Source: Clarkia xantiana subsp. parviflora (lineage: Eukaryota; Streptophyta; Magnoliopsida; Myrtales; Onagraceae). From it: 64,000 nt of DNA. Below, piece after piece: positions 22,785-33,743 of this stretch (its first letter is position 1; every line of letters starts with the position of its first letter). The position numbers and the translations under genes are program-made. The notes beneath the pieces are model-generated. The model was not told the DNA's origin. It searched no databases and saw only the letters and a program-made list of their open reading frames with translations. Where the stretch lies: assembly GCA_036873135.1 (NCBI GenBank), contig JAPTYO010000018.1, positions 6,005,503 to 6,069,502 on the forward strand, read 5' to 3'.

Positions 22785-23820
22785 TGTCAGACCTAAAATC
22801 TGACCTAAGGCGATACGTTTTAAAAACGTGGATTTTTAATAGTGTCGCCACTAGTTAATTAATGCTAAATAGAATCCTAAATCACCTAAGCAAATAACGA
22901 ATTAAACACCTATGTATAAAATCGGTCTATGATCAGAAATTCAAATTCGGGGGTTCTAATACGCATAAAAAAAACAATTTTACTACGCCCTTTTGGTAAT
23001 CAACTCACTTAAATTGCCGATTTTATTTTTAATATATGTTATATCAAATTAATCTAATCTAATGATGTCAGGACTCAATTAAATTTTTATCACACGCAAA
23101 ATTATCGACTATAAACCTAGGTCTAAAAACTAATTAGTATCTAAAAATCCTATTAAGACGAAATCTAAAGCACCAAAATTATCAAACATGCTTAAATACA
23201 TGCACAACCTAATATATATATATATATATTCAACAGACATACCTTATCTACCCAATTAAATTTGATCAATTACATTTTGACTAACCAATTAAATATGATA
23301 TAATAGTAGTAATTTTATAATAACAGAAATAGAATAAGTAAATAATAAAATAGAATAAAACAAAAGGAAAAAGGGCAAACGGGAGCTAAAGCAGAGGAGG
23401 GCCTCGGCAATAGCAACGGAGACCACCAGCAGCAGCGGCAAGGGGCGGAGCTCCGGCTGGTCGGGACGGAGTTGCGGCAGCAGCTGGCGACGCTGGGGGT
23501 CCGGTACCGGTGGCGAGAGGGCACAGAGTGGATGAGCGATACTGGGGTCCGGTACGGCGGGAAAAAACCTACTGCCTAGGGAAGGGTAACAGCAGCTCGC
23601 CGGGATCTGGTGGTGCAGGACGACGAGCAGGCAAGTGCGGTGGCTCCGGCAATGGCGATGGCGATTCAGTGGCGCTCCGGCAAGGCGATGGCGAGGCGGC
23701 AATGAGGTGAACGTCCTCCGGCGGTCAATGATGGTCACCCACGAGAGAAAGGAATCAAGAGCAGAATAAAAAACAAAAAAAACAAACTTTTTGGCACTAG
23801 ATGACAAATGACACGGATCC
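22785..23820 (-). repeat. LTR fragment of the LARD/Ogre-like LTR family
   Basis: It starts TGTCAGACCTAAAATCTGACC, the reverse complement of the LTR end found at 33743, 40570, 44319 and 54160. It continues with the family's other landmarks in inverted order: GTGTCGCCACTAGTTAATTAA, CCTAAATCACCTAAG, GGGGGTTCTA and CTACGCCCTTT. A GC-rich block at 23380-23720 matches in place the GC-rich block of the other LTRs; the open frames within it look like a side effect of composition. The other end (TGTAAACAC) is not found, so the right boundary is approximate and the LTR is probably truncated. Confidence 0.7.
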
Positions 23821-24220
23821 CGAGAAGAGATGATTTATTATTGGGTTAATAGGTCTTTTGGTACAACATGTTTGACGATTTTTTACTTTTGGTGCAACAT
23901 CTTTTTTTTTGGTATACTTTTGGTGCAATACGTTTGCAATTTGTACCACTTTTGGTGCATCCGTTAGTTGACCGTTAGTTTGACCGTTAAATAGTCACGT
24001 TATTTGCACATGCCTAGCCCCAACTTTCTATTTTTTTTCAATTTAGTCCTCAAATTTATTGTCCAAAGTTTTTATTTTTGCAATTTAGCCCCTAAACATT
24101 TTCAACCGCACCCTAGGGCTAAATTGTCCAAGCCATGGTCCGACCCATGGCTAGGTCGATTGGGTCAATTTACCATAAGGCTAAATGACCTAGCCATGTT
24201 TCGACCTAGCCATGGGTCGG
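23821..24220. other. Unassigned repeat-like spacer
   Basis: The stretch contains diverged repetitions of TTTTGGTGCAACAT-like phrases (23850-23960) and GTTAGTTGACCGTTAG. It looks repetitive but no element ends are visible. It ends at GTCGG, directly before the copia LTR at 24221. Confidence 0.4.
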
Positions 24221-24820
24221 TGTAAGATTACGGGGAGTAATCACTACGGATACTATAAACAACGTATATGCTAGTAATATCAATTACGCAGCGGAAGTTT
24301 TACACATACCTTTAAGATGATCCGTAGAACCAAGATCTTCTCGATAGGGAGTTCACGATCCTCCGGTCGAGACCCGTAGAGGTTCTTGTTAGAGAAGCTC
24401 TACGTGGTGCAGCTCCACGGCAAAGCCTCTGATCGATTCTTGGCACAGGGACAGATCTCTGGAGAGTTTGCTCGAAAGCAACTTGGCACACCTTCGGTGA
24501 GGTAAGGGTTCGGCCGAACTAGTGTGGTGTGGGAGGAGGGTTTTTCTCTCTAAAACTCTCTTGTGAGGGAATTATGATTAACCCTAAAATATTCCCTAAC
24601 ACCTCTTATTTATAGGAGGAGTAAAAAGGACAAAAGTCCACTTTACCTTGACTATAAGTTTCGGCCAGCCATTAGTATAGGGAGGCCCAATTTTGGGCCT
24701 CTCATGTAATTGGGATTTAGGTCTAGCCCAATTACCCTAAGTGACATTTACCCAAGTTCATTAGGTAAAGTATACATATTATGAGCTACCAATTACGACG
24801 CCCATCACTATATGCTTACA
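24221..24820 (-). repeat. 3' LTR of copia element 3
   Basis: The 600-bp LTR opens TGTAAGCATATAG and closes AATCTTACA on the minus strand. It is related to the LTRs at 2535-3098 and 5135-6443. The polypurine tract GGCGAGTGGGAGC (minus strand) follows at 24821-24833, identical to that of element 1. Confidence 0.92.
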
Positions 24821-24833
24821 GCTCCCACTCGCC

Positions 24834-25958
24834 GGAATTGGAGGGTGCCTGTTAATTTATTGTTGTCCAAATCTGCATCAACATTTCTCCCCTTTGATCT
24901 GCTCCGTGCTTCCGAATAGTTCATACGAGGTTTGCCGTGCGACCGGCGGATACGACAGGCATCGTGCTACTCATCTGTTAGGAGTGTTGTAGCGCCCGCG
25001 GAATGTTGATTCCCTTTTCTCCAATCAACCTGTTATAAACAACATTTATATATATAGCACCGCGCTGTATCCTAGGTCAACTGATAATTCTCCATTTTCC
25101 TAGTTTCCACATAGGAACACTTCTCCAAGGCATCCGTACAAGTATTCACAACCTTCAACTAATATCCGGCTGGTAGCCACCTAGTGAATACAAGAATCGG
25201 TGAATTACAGGTGAACTTGACCATCCCCATCGCTCATACCCTTAGTCAAACCCAACCGGTTTCCAAAAACGTGGTCACTGGACCTTTTTGTTCAGCACTA
25301 CGCTCGTACGCCGGGAAGCGAGCATTAAGCCTGACCTTAGGTACGAGTTCTGAGTCCATGAGGATACTTCGAGTGCCTCTTCATAAGGCTCCGGGGATCA
25401 ATCACACGCTCGAGGTGAAGAAGTTTGCGCCCGCCAGAATCACGAGGTTTCCTTCCTAGCACAACCGAGCGGTGACCCCGTGGTCGAACATGGCACGCGT
25501 AGTATGAAGCACACGTTGATAGCATACCTGATCCTTTTGGGTCAACAGGAATGGGACATGTCAATCATGCTATCAAAGATTTTCATCCGGCCCAGAATGT
25601 GGAGTTATGACGAACGAAGTTCATCACGGCGATCTGCAGAACGAGAATCACGTCGAGTTACTTCGACTATAGATAATCATTATGCTCAGTCAGGTTTATC
25701 CTCCTGATTCTTAGCCAGTCTTGCATAGTGGAGGTCTCCCTCCTCCGCAAGACAACCGTACCTGTGTGACTAGGTAAGGCCCACATTCGACTTAGTTTTG
25801 GCAGAGGATTGCGCCCTCCTACGACTCAGTTTATAGACCGTATATTTGATGTAATCAAAATATTATGACGTTGATTGATCATAAACTTAGTTTCAATTCT
25901 TTCGCTTACAAAATGTAACTTTCTAATATCAAAATGCTATCACAGATACATGCCATTT
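24834..25958 (-). mobile_element. 3' non-coding region of copia element 3
   Basis: This is homologous to 1405-2523 in inverted orientation. Small open frames in it are not conserved between the two copies, so I call it non-coding. Confidence 0.65.
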
Positions 25959-27371
25959 CTAAATCCTACGCAGTCCAAGCAGTTTTACATGCTTTTCGAA
26001 TATCCCCTTGCGTAGTGGCTTAGTTAATGGGTCCGCAATCATATTATCAGTGGACAAGTATTCTATAGTGATTATATTTTCTTCTACCATCGATTTAGCA
26101 TAGAAATATTTCACATCAATGTGTTTGGTCCTACGATTGTACTTTGGATTCTTAACTGCCGTAATAGCTGCCTGACTGTTGGAGAACATCTTTACAGGTT
26201 TACTTCCGACGTCACCACCAAGCAACGCAGTAAGAAGCCTTTTCAGCCAGACTGCTTCCTGTGCATTCTTAGAGAGAGCAACGAATTCTGATTCCATTGT
26301 TGACAGCGCGACACAAGTTTGCTTCTTGCTCGTCCATGAAATGGCGACATTAGCAAGGAGAAATACTCTTCCTGTGGTGGACTTACGATCATCCGGATTG
26401 CCACCATGGTCGGCGTCACTGTAACCGGTCAATTCTAACTTCCCGCCCTCATAGCACAGAGCATAGTCGGCAGTACCTTTCAGATAACGAATTATTCGTT
26501 TTACAGCCTTTAATTGTTGATAGCCAGGATCTGATTGGAAACGTGCTACTAGGCCCACAACGTAACAGATATCCGGACGGGTGCATTGCATGGCGTACAT
26601 CAAACTACCAACCATGCTTAAATATTCTGCACCCTTCATCTGTTCACGCTCCGACAGGTTCTTGGGGCCGTCACGTTTAGACACTGCGCACCCAAATACC
26701 ACCGGCATATCCACGAGTTTGGCATCCTGCAATCTGAACCTTTTCAACAACTTGTTGATATAGGTTTCCTAACATAGACACAATTTCCGGGTAGCCCGAT
26801 CTCTAGCAATTTTAATGCCCAAGATATACGTGGCCTCTCCCATGTCTTTGCTCTCAAATACAGATGCTAACCAGGACTTTGACTTGTTCATGAAACTCAC
26901 GTCATTTGCAGCAATGAGTATGTCGTCCACGTATAAGGATAATATGACATACTTAGACCCGGAGGTCTTATAATACACACACGGATCCTTGTGAAGATTC
27001 ACGAATCCGTTTCCTACGATTTCCTCGTGGAATCTGCGGTACCATTGCCGAGACGACTGTTTAAGACCGTATATGGACTTTTGGAGTCTACAAACTTTAC
27101 GTTTGTTACCAGGAGTAATGAAACCCTCCGGTTGTTCCATGTAGATCTCTTCCTCCTGATTTTCGTGGAGGAATGCGGTCTTAACATCCATTTGGTGCAG
27201 CTCGAGATCGAGACTTGCGACCAAGGCCAGAATGGCCCGTACTGTGGTGTAACGCACAATTGGTGAGTATGTTTCGTCAAAGTACACTCCGTGAAGTTGG
27301 GTATATCCTTTCGCAGTAAGTCGGGTTGTTCGACATTTTCCATCAGTGGTGAGCCTTCTTTCAGGGCTCAC
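25959..27371 (-). pseudogene. Copia element 3: RT and RNase H, one nonsense codon
   Basis: The RT part (27371-26769) carries YTQLHGV, the DVKTAFLH block and the catalytic LYVDDILIAAND. The frame then meets TAG at 26769-26771, where element 1 reads CAG (Gln), and continues in the same frame as RNase H (ETYINKLL to LLGLRRI). This is a C-to-T change. Protein similarity to element 1 is high over the whole length, so both belong to one family, yet the nonsense codons differ, so they decayed separately. Confidence 0.9.
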
Positions 27372-29308
27372 CTTATCCTAATGCCCCTGTGTTTAGCAGG
27401 TAAATCAACTAAAGACTATAATGGCTTTCATTTAGGCGATCTCTCTCATTTGTTATTTCTTTCCATTTCTCCACTTGAGGTCTTTCCAGTGCTTGCCAAC
27501 AGTTTGAGCGGGGTTTTCACTTTGCTCAATGGGATACTTGCCTTTGACTCTCGTCTAGGCATTATGAGTCCCACTTATTAGTCTTATATTTTCTCCCACT
27601 CGGAATAACGGTTCTTATCGTAGCATCATTTCTATTGGGAATAATCCTCCCACTCGGAACAATGCTTCTTATCGAAGCATCGTCTCCGTTGGGAACAACA
27701 GCAGTGCTAGAACCTTGACTTATAACTTTCCTATTAAAACCTCTTGGTCTCGGGGTTTTACTTCCAAGATGCATTCCTTGATCACTAGGATCCGGAACCA
27801 AGTATGGTTGGACCACTCCCACTGGGAACAATTGGTAATATAGGTAGTTGTGTCATTCCTGGTTCAACAATTTTGACCATCAGGTTCGACTTGATTCGTC
27901 CCAACAGCAACAGTGATTACTTGTGGTAGGGTTTATTCCTCCCACTAGATTTACTATGAAAATGTCCCCATTCTTATTTACCATGTCATTCACTTGAGTT
28001 GCTAGTTAAAATCTCTCCCACTCGAATTAAGTGAGACCTGATTGTCATCGTTATTCTGCTACGTTTTGATCAAGACTATGTTGATTGAAACTGTTCATGC
28101 ATTTGGAAAATTCGCCCTCTTAGTGATGTAATGTCTCATGTTCGACCACGATACCATTTAACTATCCAAGCTGTAAACAGGTATTTTTAAGAGTAACTGA
28201 CGTACTCTTGTCCTCAATACATGTTTTGTTGCGCAAACTAATGTCGTACCATTTAACTCATTGTCACCCATCAGCTATAATGGCGTCGTACCTTACCGAT
28301 ATTAATTGAAACATAGTTTTACATTTATGTGAATCGTCTTTCATCATCCCATATGGAACTTCTGATAGAACGACTCCAACATTATGTATGTATAAACTGT
28401 GTCTCTTAAAGTGTGTCATTTGATTTGAATGCCTAGCCTGACATATCGTTCAAGACTTCTGGAAGGAAAATCATTTAACAGACTTAATCCTTCTTCGTTT
28501 GCCGACTTATCTCGGAGATTTTATCCATCTCTGAACTGAGCATATTAGGTATTCACCTTATGTGTCAGTTGACACTTTTACAAGGTTGTTGTAGCTTACG
28601 TAGCTTACTTCGTACCGATGTAAATGTTATCAGTAAGTCATATTTCCGAAGGAGTGCAAACGAAAATTCTGCATGTCATTATATAAATACTTCAATATTA
28701 AACTCATGTAATGAAACAATGTGTTCCGTCTGTCGAGGTCCACTTGCGCATTGCGCAATCTACTCTGGGGTTAAACCCTTGGTTAAATTGTTTCATTTAT
28801 GAATTTAATTCAATTTAATCGGTTTTAATGGTTTCAAACATGATTATCATTACCGTTTATTTCATTCAATGGAGCGATAATAATAAAATAAGATTTATAC
28901 CCGGTTCGTTCTTGGAACTACGCAATCAATGGATTTTAATGGTATGATCTAGTCAATAGACTTAGATGTATGAGGAAATGTATGGATTTGCTTGATTCTG
29001 TCATATTTGAGGTCAATCTCATTTTGGTTATATACTTATTTCGGATCGATCCCGTTCTTAACCGAGTCGATTAACCTTGATAAGCCGAACACTTTTCGAA
29101 ACGAAAGGTAACTACTTTACTCAATGACACCGAAACATTGTAATCCAAACACGAAAAGAAACTGAACAAATAAGAAACATACCAACATAACAATACTGGG
29201 GTCTTGGATCTCAAACTTTGAAGTAATCATGAAGAAATTTTGTGGACAAGATGTTTTAATCGAAATGTACTGTGAAAGTACTGTAATCATGGTGAGTAAA
29301 GCACCAGA
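27372..29308 (-). pseudogene. Copia element 3: decayed pol middle (integrase region)
   Basis: By position this should hold protease, integrase and the linker to RT. A minus-strand frame at 27831-27562 looks like the Ser/Arg/Pro-rich linker. I could not find clear HHCC or DDE motifs by eye; stops and shifts are frequent. The assignment rests on position. Confidence 0.4.
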
Positions 29309-29845
29309 TTATCGTTTAGACTTCTTTTTGCTTGGGGTTGCCAAGAAAGTTTGCATAGCGACGAACCTTTCATCGAATGCCTCAGGCTCCTTTGGAAAAT
29401 TTCCTTCTTTCTCATCTGTTTCGAATATGTCTATCGTTGCTTTAATCGATTTGATCAAACACGTGAGGCCTTTTTCGTTAACAAACCATGAAAGAGGAAA
29501 CATTTCATTACCTTCCGAGCCCGTTTCCACACGTCCAACTCATCAGCGGGGTCATGAATGGCTATTATGCCGACATCATTGCATAGAATACTGTAGTATT
29601 CTGCCATTAAGGCTCTAGCTTCGGCTGTCTTACCCTTACCGAAGCGAAGGTACATGGCACACCAAAGATGCAATGCGCTGAGTTATATATAATCTCCTTC
29701 AAATTCTATTGTCAGCTGTGAGAGAATCAACTCTCGTGCATTATGATCCTTCCTCAACCTTTTCTTATGGTTGCTCTCATGTGGTTCCTTATATTCGTCC
29801 AGCCTTAGTCTCTCTGTCGTTGGATTGACTTGATCGTCAAGATCT
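29309..29845 (-). pseudogene. Copia element 3: gag, main part
   Basis: Minus-strand frames read SDLDDQVNPTTERLRLDE (from 29845), then after an in-frame TAA (29683-29685) HLWCAMYLRFGKGKTAEA, and after a frameshift near 29500 FPLSWFVNEKGLTCLIKSI. This is the helical capsid-type region of a copia gag. The first codons continue directly from 54166-54255 across the solo LTR insertion. Confidence 0.7.
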
Positions 29846-29850
29846 GAAGC

Positions 29851-31275
29851 TGTAAACACTCGATTTTGACCCGGACGTAACGGCGTTACACATGATACGT
29901 CAAATTCCGGACGCTTCAAGCCACAAAGTCTCCAAAAATGCTCAAGGGCACATTAGAGAAATTATTATAAAATATATTTTAAATTATTTCGAATTTATTT
30001 AATATTTTCGGAATATTAAAATATATATATATAATAATTAGTTTTTTTTATTTTTAGAAAATTATCCGTAAGATATTTATCTCCAGATATTATTTTTTAT
30101 TAAAAAAAATAATTATCTGTAAATATAAATATCCTTAGGAATATTCTCTAGAATAATTATCTGTTAGCAATTTTTAATTAAAATTTTATCTGTAATCTAG
30201 ACTAGATTTTTAGTATAAATAGTGGTTTAGGTTTACATTGCAAGACACAGAAAAACACCGCAACAATAATAATACATCCTGTCTCGTAATCTGTGCAATT
30301 TCGTCTTTTTATGCTTTATTAAAAAATAACTTTTTTTTCTTTCTTTTCTTTTTTTCTCTTCCTCCCCGCAGCCAACCTTGGCCCATCGGTGGCCTCGCCG
30401 GATACCTTCAACTCCGGCCACGCCGCCGCCATCCGCCCCGCCCTCGCGACCACCGCCGTCCTCCGGCAACCCAGCTCCACCGCCGCTCTCTCTCTCTCTC
30501 TCTCTCTTCCGCTGCAAGCTCTTCCGGACCGGTTATCACCGTAGCTTGACCGCCAGACCAGCCCAACCTCCGATTCGAGCAAGCCTTACTCCGACCACCA
30601 TAGAGCCGCTCATACCAGCATCGGATTCCATCCAAGTTCGGCCATGATCTCTCCGTCTCCGTCCGTCCTATCCACCCAGCCCCGATACCTCGCCATCTCC
30701 CTTGCTCGATCCGTGCCTGACCTTGCCGTCGGTTCAATTCCATGCCCACGTCGAAGTCTCAAATTGGAACCCATATCGAACATCCAGCAGCAAGTCGTCG
30801 TTTTTGGTTGTTTTTCCTGGAAACTGCACTGTGCTCCTAAAGTAAAACTCCTTTTACTATTACTATTATTATATTATTTTTCTATGGAACATTATTATAT
30901 TATTATTAAGTTTGACCGACTATTACTATATATATATATTATACTATTATATGTACTTTCATTAATTTAGATAAATGTTATGTGATTTCATTTAGTAGAT
31001 AGATAGATATTAATGTTAGTTTCGTGATTATTTGTTTTTAACTTAATTGTAGATTTTTTCCGTTTACGAGTTTATTTTACTAATTTACAGGCTACTCAAT
31101 TTTTAGTTTGTGATTCAACATAAGTTAAATGTAATTAGTTATTTTGATACATGGCAAATTAAAGGAACGGAGTACCGAAAGGGCGTAATTGGAAATTATA
31201 TTTTTAATTCGTAATAGAACCCCCGAACTTGAATTTCTGATCGTGGACCGATTTTATATCTAGACGTTTAAATTC
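29851..31275 (+). repeat. Solo LTR of LARD family, left part (TSD GAAGC)
   Basis: The LTR begins TGTAAACACTCG at 29851, preceded by GAAGC (29846-29850). It is interrupted at 31275 by the Mutator-like element, resumes at 54046 and ends GGTCTGACA at 54160, followed by GAAGC. Total length without the insertion is about 1,540 bp. It is a diverged relative of the LTRs of the 32302-44319 array, sharing the GC-rich block (30360-30620, with a (CT)n run near 30487), TACCGAAAGGGCGTA and AGAACCCCCGAACT. Confidence 0.93.
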
Positions 31276-31902
31276 GAGTTTTTGACCAAAATAAGTCTAC
31301 ATGCAGAACCAAACCCAAATATAGGCTTAAAAAAAAAAAAATTCACATTTGGGTCTGGCCGGGTCGGGGGGACCCGGCCAAGCAGTTCAAAATTTGAACT
31401 GCTTGGCCGGGTCCCCCCCTCCCGGCCAACTGAGTTCCAAATTTGAACTCAGTTGGCCGGGTCGGTGGGACCCGGCCAAGTGAGTTCAAATTTTGAACTC
31501 ACTTGGCCGGGTCCCCCCCCGGCCAAGGGACATTGGATTCCCTTGGTAATAACCAAGGGAATCTGGCCAGCCAGCAAGGGGTCCCTTGCTGGCTGATATG
31601 ACCGGTCACTGACCAGTCACGGATCGGTCTGATTGACCAGTCAATTTTTTTTTTTTTTTTAAACAGATTCGAATTATTATTATTTTTTTTTTAAAATCAT
31701 TATTTCTTTCTCTATATATACACATACAACCCACCACTATCTAACTTCATACCTCATATAATTCACTACTCTCTAACAATTTCCTACTCTCTTACATTCA
31801 AAAATTGCCATTTTTCATCTACTCAATGGCTGCTGAAGGAAGTTCAAGTAGGAGAACTGCTCGCGGGAAGCAACCTATGGGATCATCTGCACCTCTCCTA
31901 TA
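31276..31902 (+). repeat. Left terminal inverted repeat of the MULE
   Basis: It matches 53375-54036 in reverse complement up to CACCTCTCCTATA. In order it contains the outer end, a GC-rich chain of palindromes (31366-31596), GACCGGTCA-type repeats, a TATA box (TATATATA, 31713-31720) and the first coding exon of the PMD gene from 31826. Confidence 0.95.
31366..31596. repeat. Chain of palindromes in the left TIR
   Basis: There are five hairpins in 230 bp. 31366-31418 is a perfect 53-bp inverted repeat (26-bp arms, 1-base centre). 31421-31461 has 17-bp arms and a 7-base loop. 31467-31515 has 24-bp arms and a 1-base centre. 31537-31562 has 11-bp arms. 31569-31596 has 13-bp arms and a 2-base loop. 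The first three share the frame CCCGGCCAA..GTTC/GAAC..TTGGCCGGG. Confidence 0.92.
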
Positions 31903-31945
31903 CCGCCAGAGTACACACAAGTCTGAAATCAGCCACAATGATACT
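31826..31945 (+). CDS. PMD gene, proposed first exon (inside the TIR)
   Basis: ATG at 31826 opens 40 codons (MAAEGSSSRRTARGKQ...) and ends in phase 0 at a strong donor, ACT|GTAAGT (31946). A TATA box lies 106 bp upstream. The frame can join in phase to exon 2 at 45921, and all later introns of the gene are also phase 0. The intron would be about 14 kb because the LTR array lies in it. The last 43 bases lie beyond the TIR boundary at 31902. The same ATG-led segment exists in the right TIR but stops after 25 codons. Support is from signals only; transcript evidence would be needed. Confidence 0.55.
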
Positions 31946-32035
31946 GTAAGTTTTACTACTTAAACTTTTAATTGCAATTTATGGTTAAAATATAAGTAGT
32001 GATACACTTATTAACCATGCAATTTATTGTCATAC

Positions 32036-32240
32036 TGTAAAGGGAAAAGTATGTAAAACATGCAAGATGTTTGAAAAAGATGGTTATATGAACCAATATT
32101 TTTAAAACGTACAACATGTTTGAAAAAGATGGTTTTATGGACAAAAATGTTTTAAAATGTACAACAAACTTACCAAAGATGGTAAAATGACGTATCATCC
32201 ATTTGTTGTCACTAGTCTCATTATGTGGAAACGTGCATAT
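32036..32240. repeat. Left arm of an internal inverted repeat around the LTR array
   Basis: AAAGTATGTAAAACATGCAA...AAAAAGATGGTTTTATGG... at 32040-32200 is the reverse complement, with mismatches, of about 44400-44565 (CCATCTTTTTCATACATG...ATATTTTTCCC). Before the LTR insertion the two arms were only about 120-160 bp apart. Single-arm relatives recur in the tandem repeats at 44560-45700. Confidence 0.75.
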
Positions 32241-32301
32241 CAAGTTTTTAAAATATAATAATTATTATTATTAGTATATACTACATCCACCCATTAGTAA
32301 T

Positions 32302-33743
32302 TGTAAACACTTAATTTTGGACCACGCGCAACACTCGTGGCATGTGGCGCACTAAATGGGGAAGTGTTCAAAATATGGCAAGTCGAGAAGTTTCCAAGAA
32401 TGGCTCCTGCAAAATTTAGGATAGTTTATGTATTTATTGCATAAAAATATTTGTTGAATATTTAGTATTAATTTCTGAATATTTAACATTTATTAGCAAA
32501 ATAAATCAGCAATATATGTTGCTCAAATTAGACTAGACTTATGTAGTATATATAGATTACTATATTGTAATGTAAAGGGGACGGTGAATAAAAAAGAAAA
32601 AAGCAGTTATGAGCCATGATGATATTACCAGCTTGATGTTCTAATACTTCTATACATCGAAGACCAATGCACGGACTTGGTTGACCCCTCCACTTTATCC
32701 CCAACCTCCGAACCTTCGTCGCCATCCTCCGGTGACCCACGAACACCCAAACTCAATGCCCCACCTCTGATACCAAGTCGTTCCAACCTCCGGCACCGAC
32801 TGTGATCCGCTCGCACCCAATCGTCCTCACCGGAACCAGGTACCCCGTCCCAGAAGCCGCCGTGACTCCCTTGCCTTCCACCTGAATCTTGCCGGAGTCA
32901 CCAATCGTTGCCGAATCATCACCGGGGTTGTCGCTGCCATATCGTCGCTGTCGTCCCATCGTCCTCCAAATTCGAAGCTCCTTCCCGCAGGTCTTCATTC
33001 TCACAGGTCTTGGCCATTGACAGATCCGACCGACCCCGCTCCAGTCATCCCCATCTCGAACCAATCTCGCAAGTTCGACCAGAAGTTCGTAGCTCGACCA
33101 GAATCACCCGCCCAGTCAGATAGAGGCCCGGAGTTGCTGCTGCAGTCATCTTTGACCACCATACTGTCAGCCGTAGTATTCCCTGTAGAAGGAAGGTAAG
33201 TCTCGTACCTTTTTGTTTTCTTTTGCTGCTTAGTTTTATTTATTTATTTGTTTATTTATTTATTTTGTTTATTTGAATGTAACTGATCAAATTTAATTAG
33301 GTAAATTATGTATGTATGTTGATTATATATATTAGGCCGTGTATGGTGTAGACTTAAGTATACTTGATAATTTTAGTATTTTAGATTTCATTAATTTTTA
33401 GACTTAGGATTGGAGTTGACAATATTTTTGCATATGATAAAATTGTAATCAAATCTTGACATCGTTAGATAAATGTGATGTAACATGTATTTAAAGAATA
33501 AAATTGGCAAATTAAGTGAATTGAGTACCGAAAGGGCGTAGTTAAAAATTGTTCTTTTAATTCGTAATAGAACCCCCGAACTCGAATTTTTTTATCGTAG
33601 ACCAGTTTTGTACCTTTGTGTTTAATTCATCATTCACTTAGGTAATTTAGGATTCTAGTTAGCCTTTATTAACTAGTGGCGACTCTTTTCAAAATACACG
33701 TTTTCAAAACGTATCCGCCATAGGTCAGATTTTAGGTCCGACA
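32302..33743 (+). repeat. LTR1 of the LARD array
   Basis: It opens TGTAAACACTTAATTTTGG and ends AGGTCCGACA. AT-rich flanks enclose a GC-rich block (32690-33190) that ends in a good splice donor, AAG|GTAAGT, at 33196. Small open frames in the GC-rich block exist on both strands and are probably not genes. Confidence 0.95.

Noticed and set aside
23289..23807. 172-residue minus-strand open frame, Pro/Arg/Leu-rich.
   Set aside because: It lies in the GC-rich block of an LTR fragment; comparable blocks in the other LTRs of the family give open frames on both strands, so composition explains it.
24221..27371. A complete copia element between 24221 and about 29850.
   Set aside because: No 5' LTR or primer site precedes the gag there; gag continues at 54166, so the element spans the nested insertions.
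32528..33199. Several open frames of 60-103 residues repeated identically at 39355 and 43104.
   Set aside because: They repeat because the LTR repeats. They lie on both strands of the GC-rich LTR block and show no recognisable domain.
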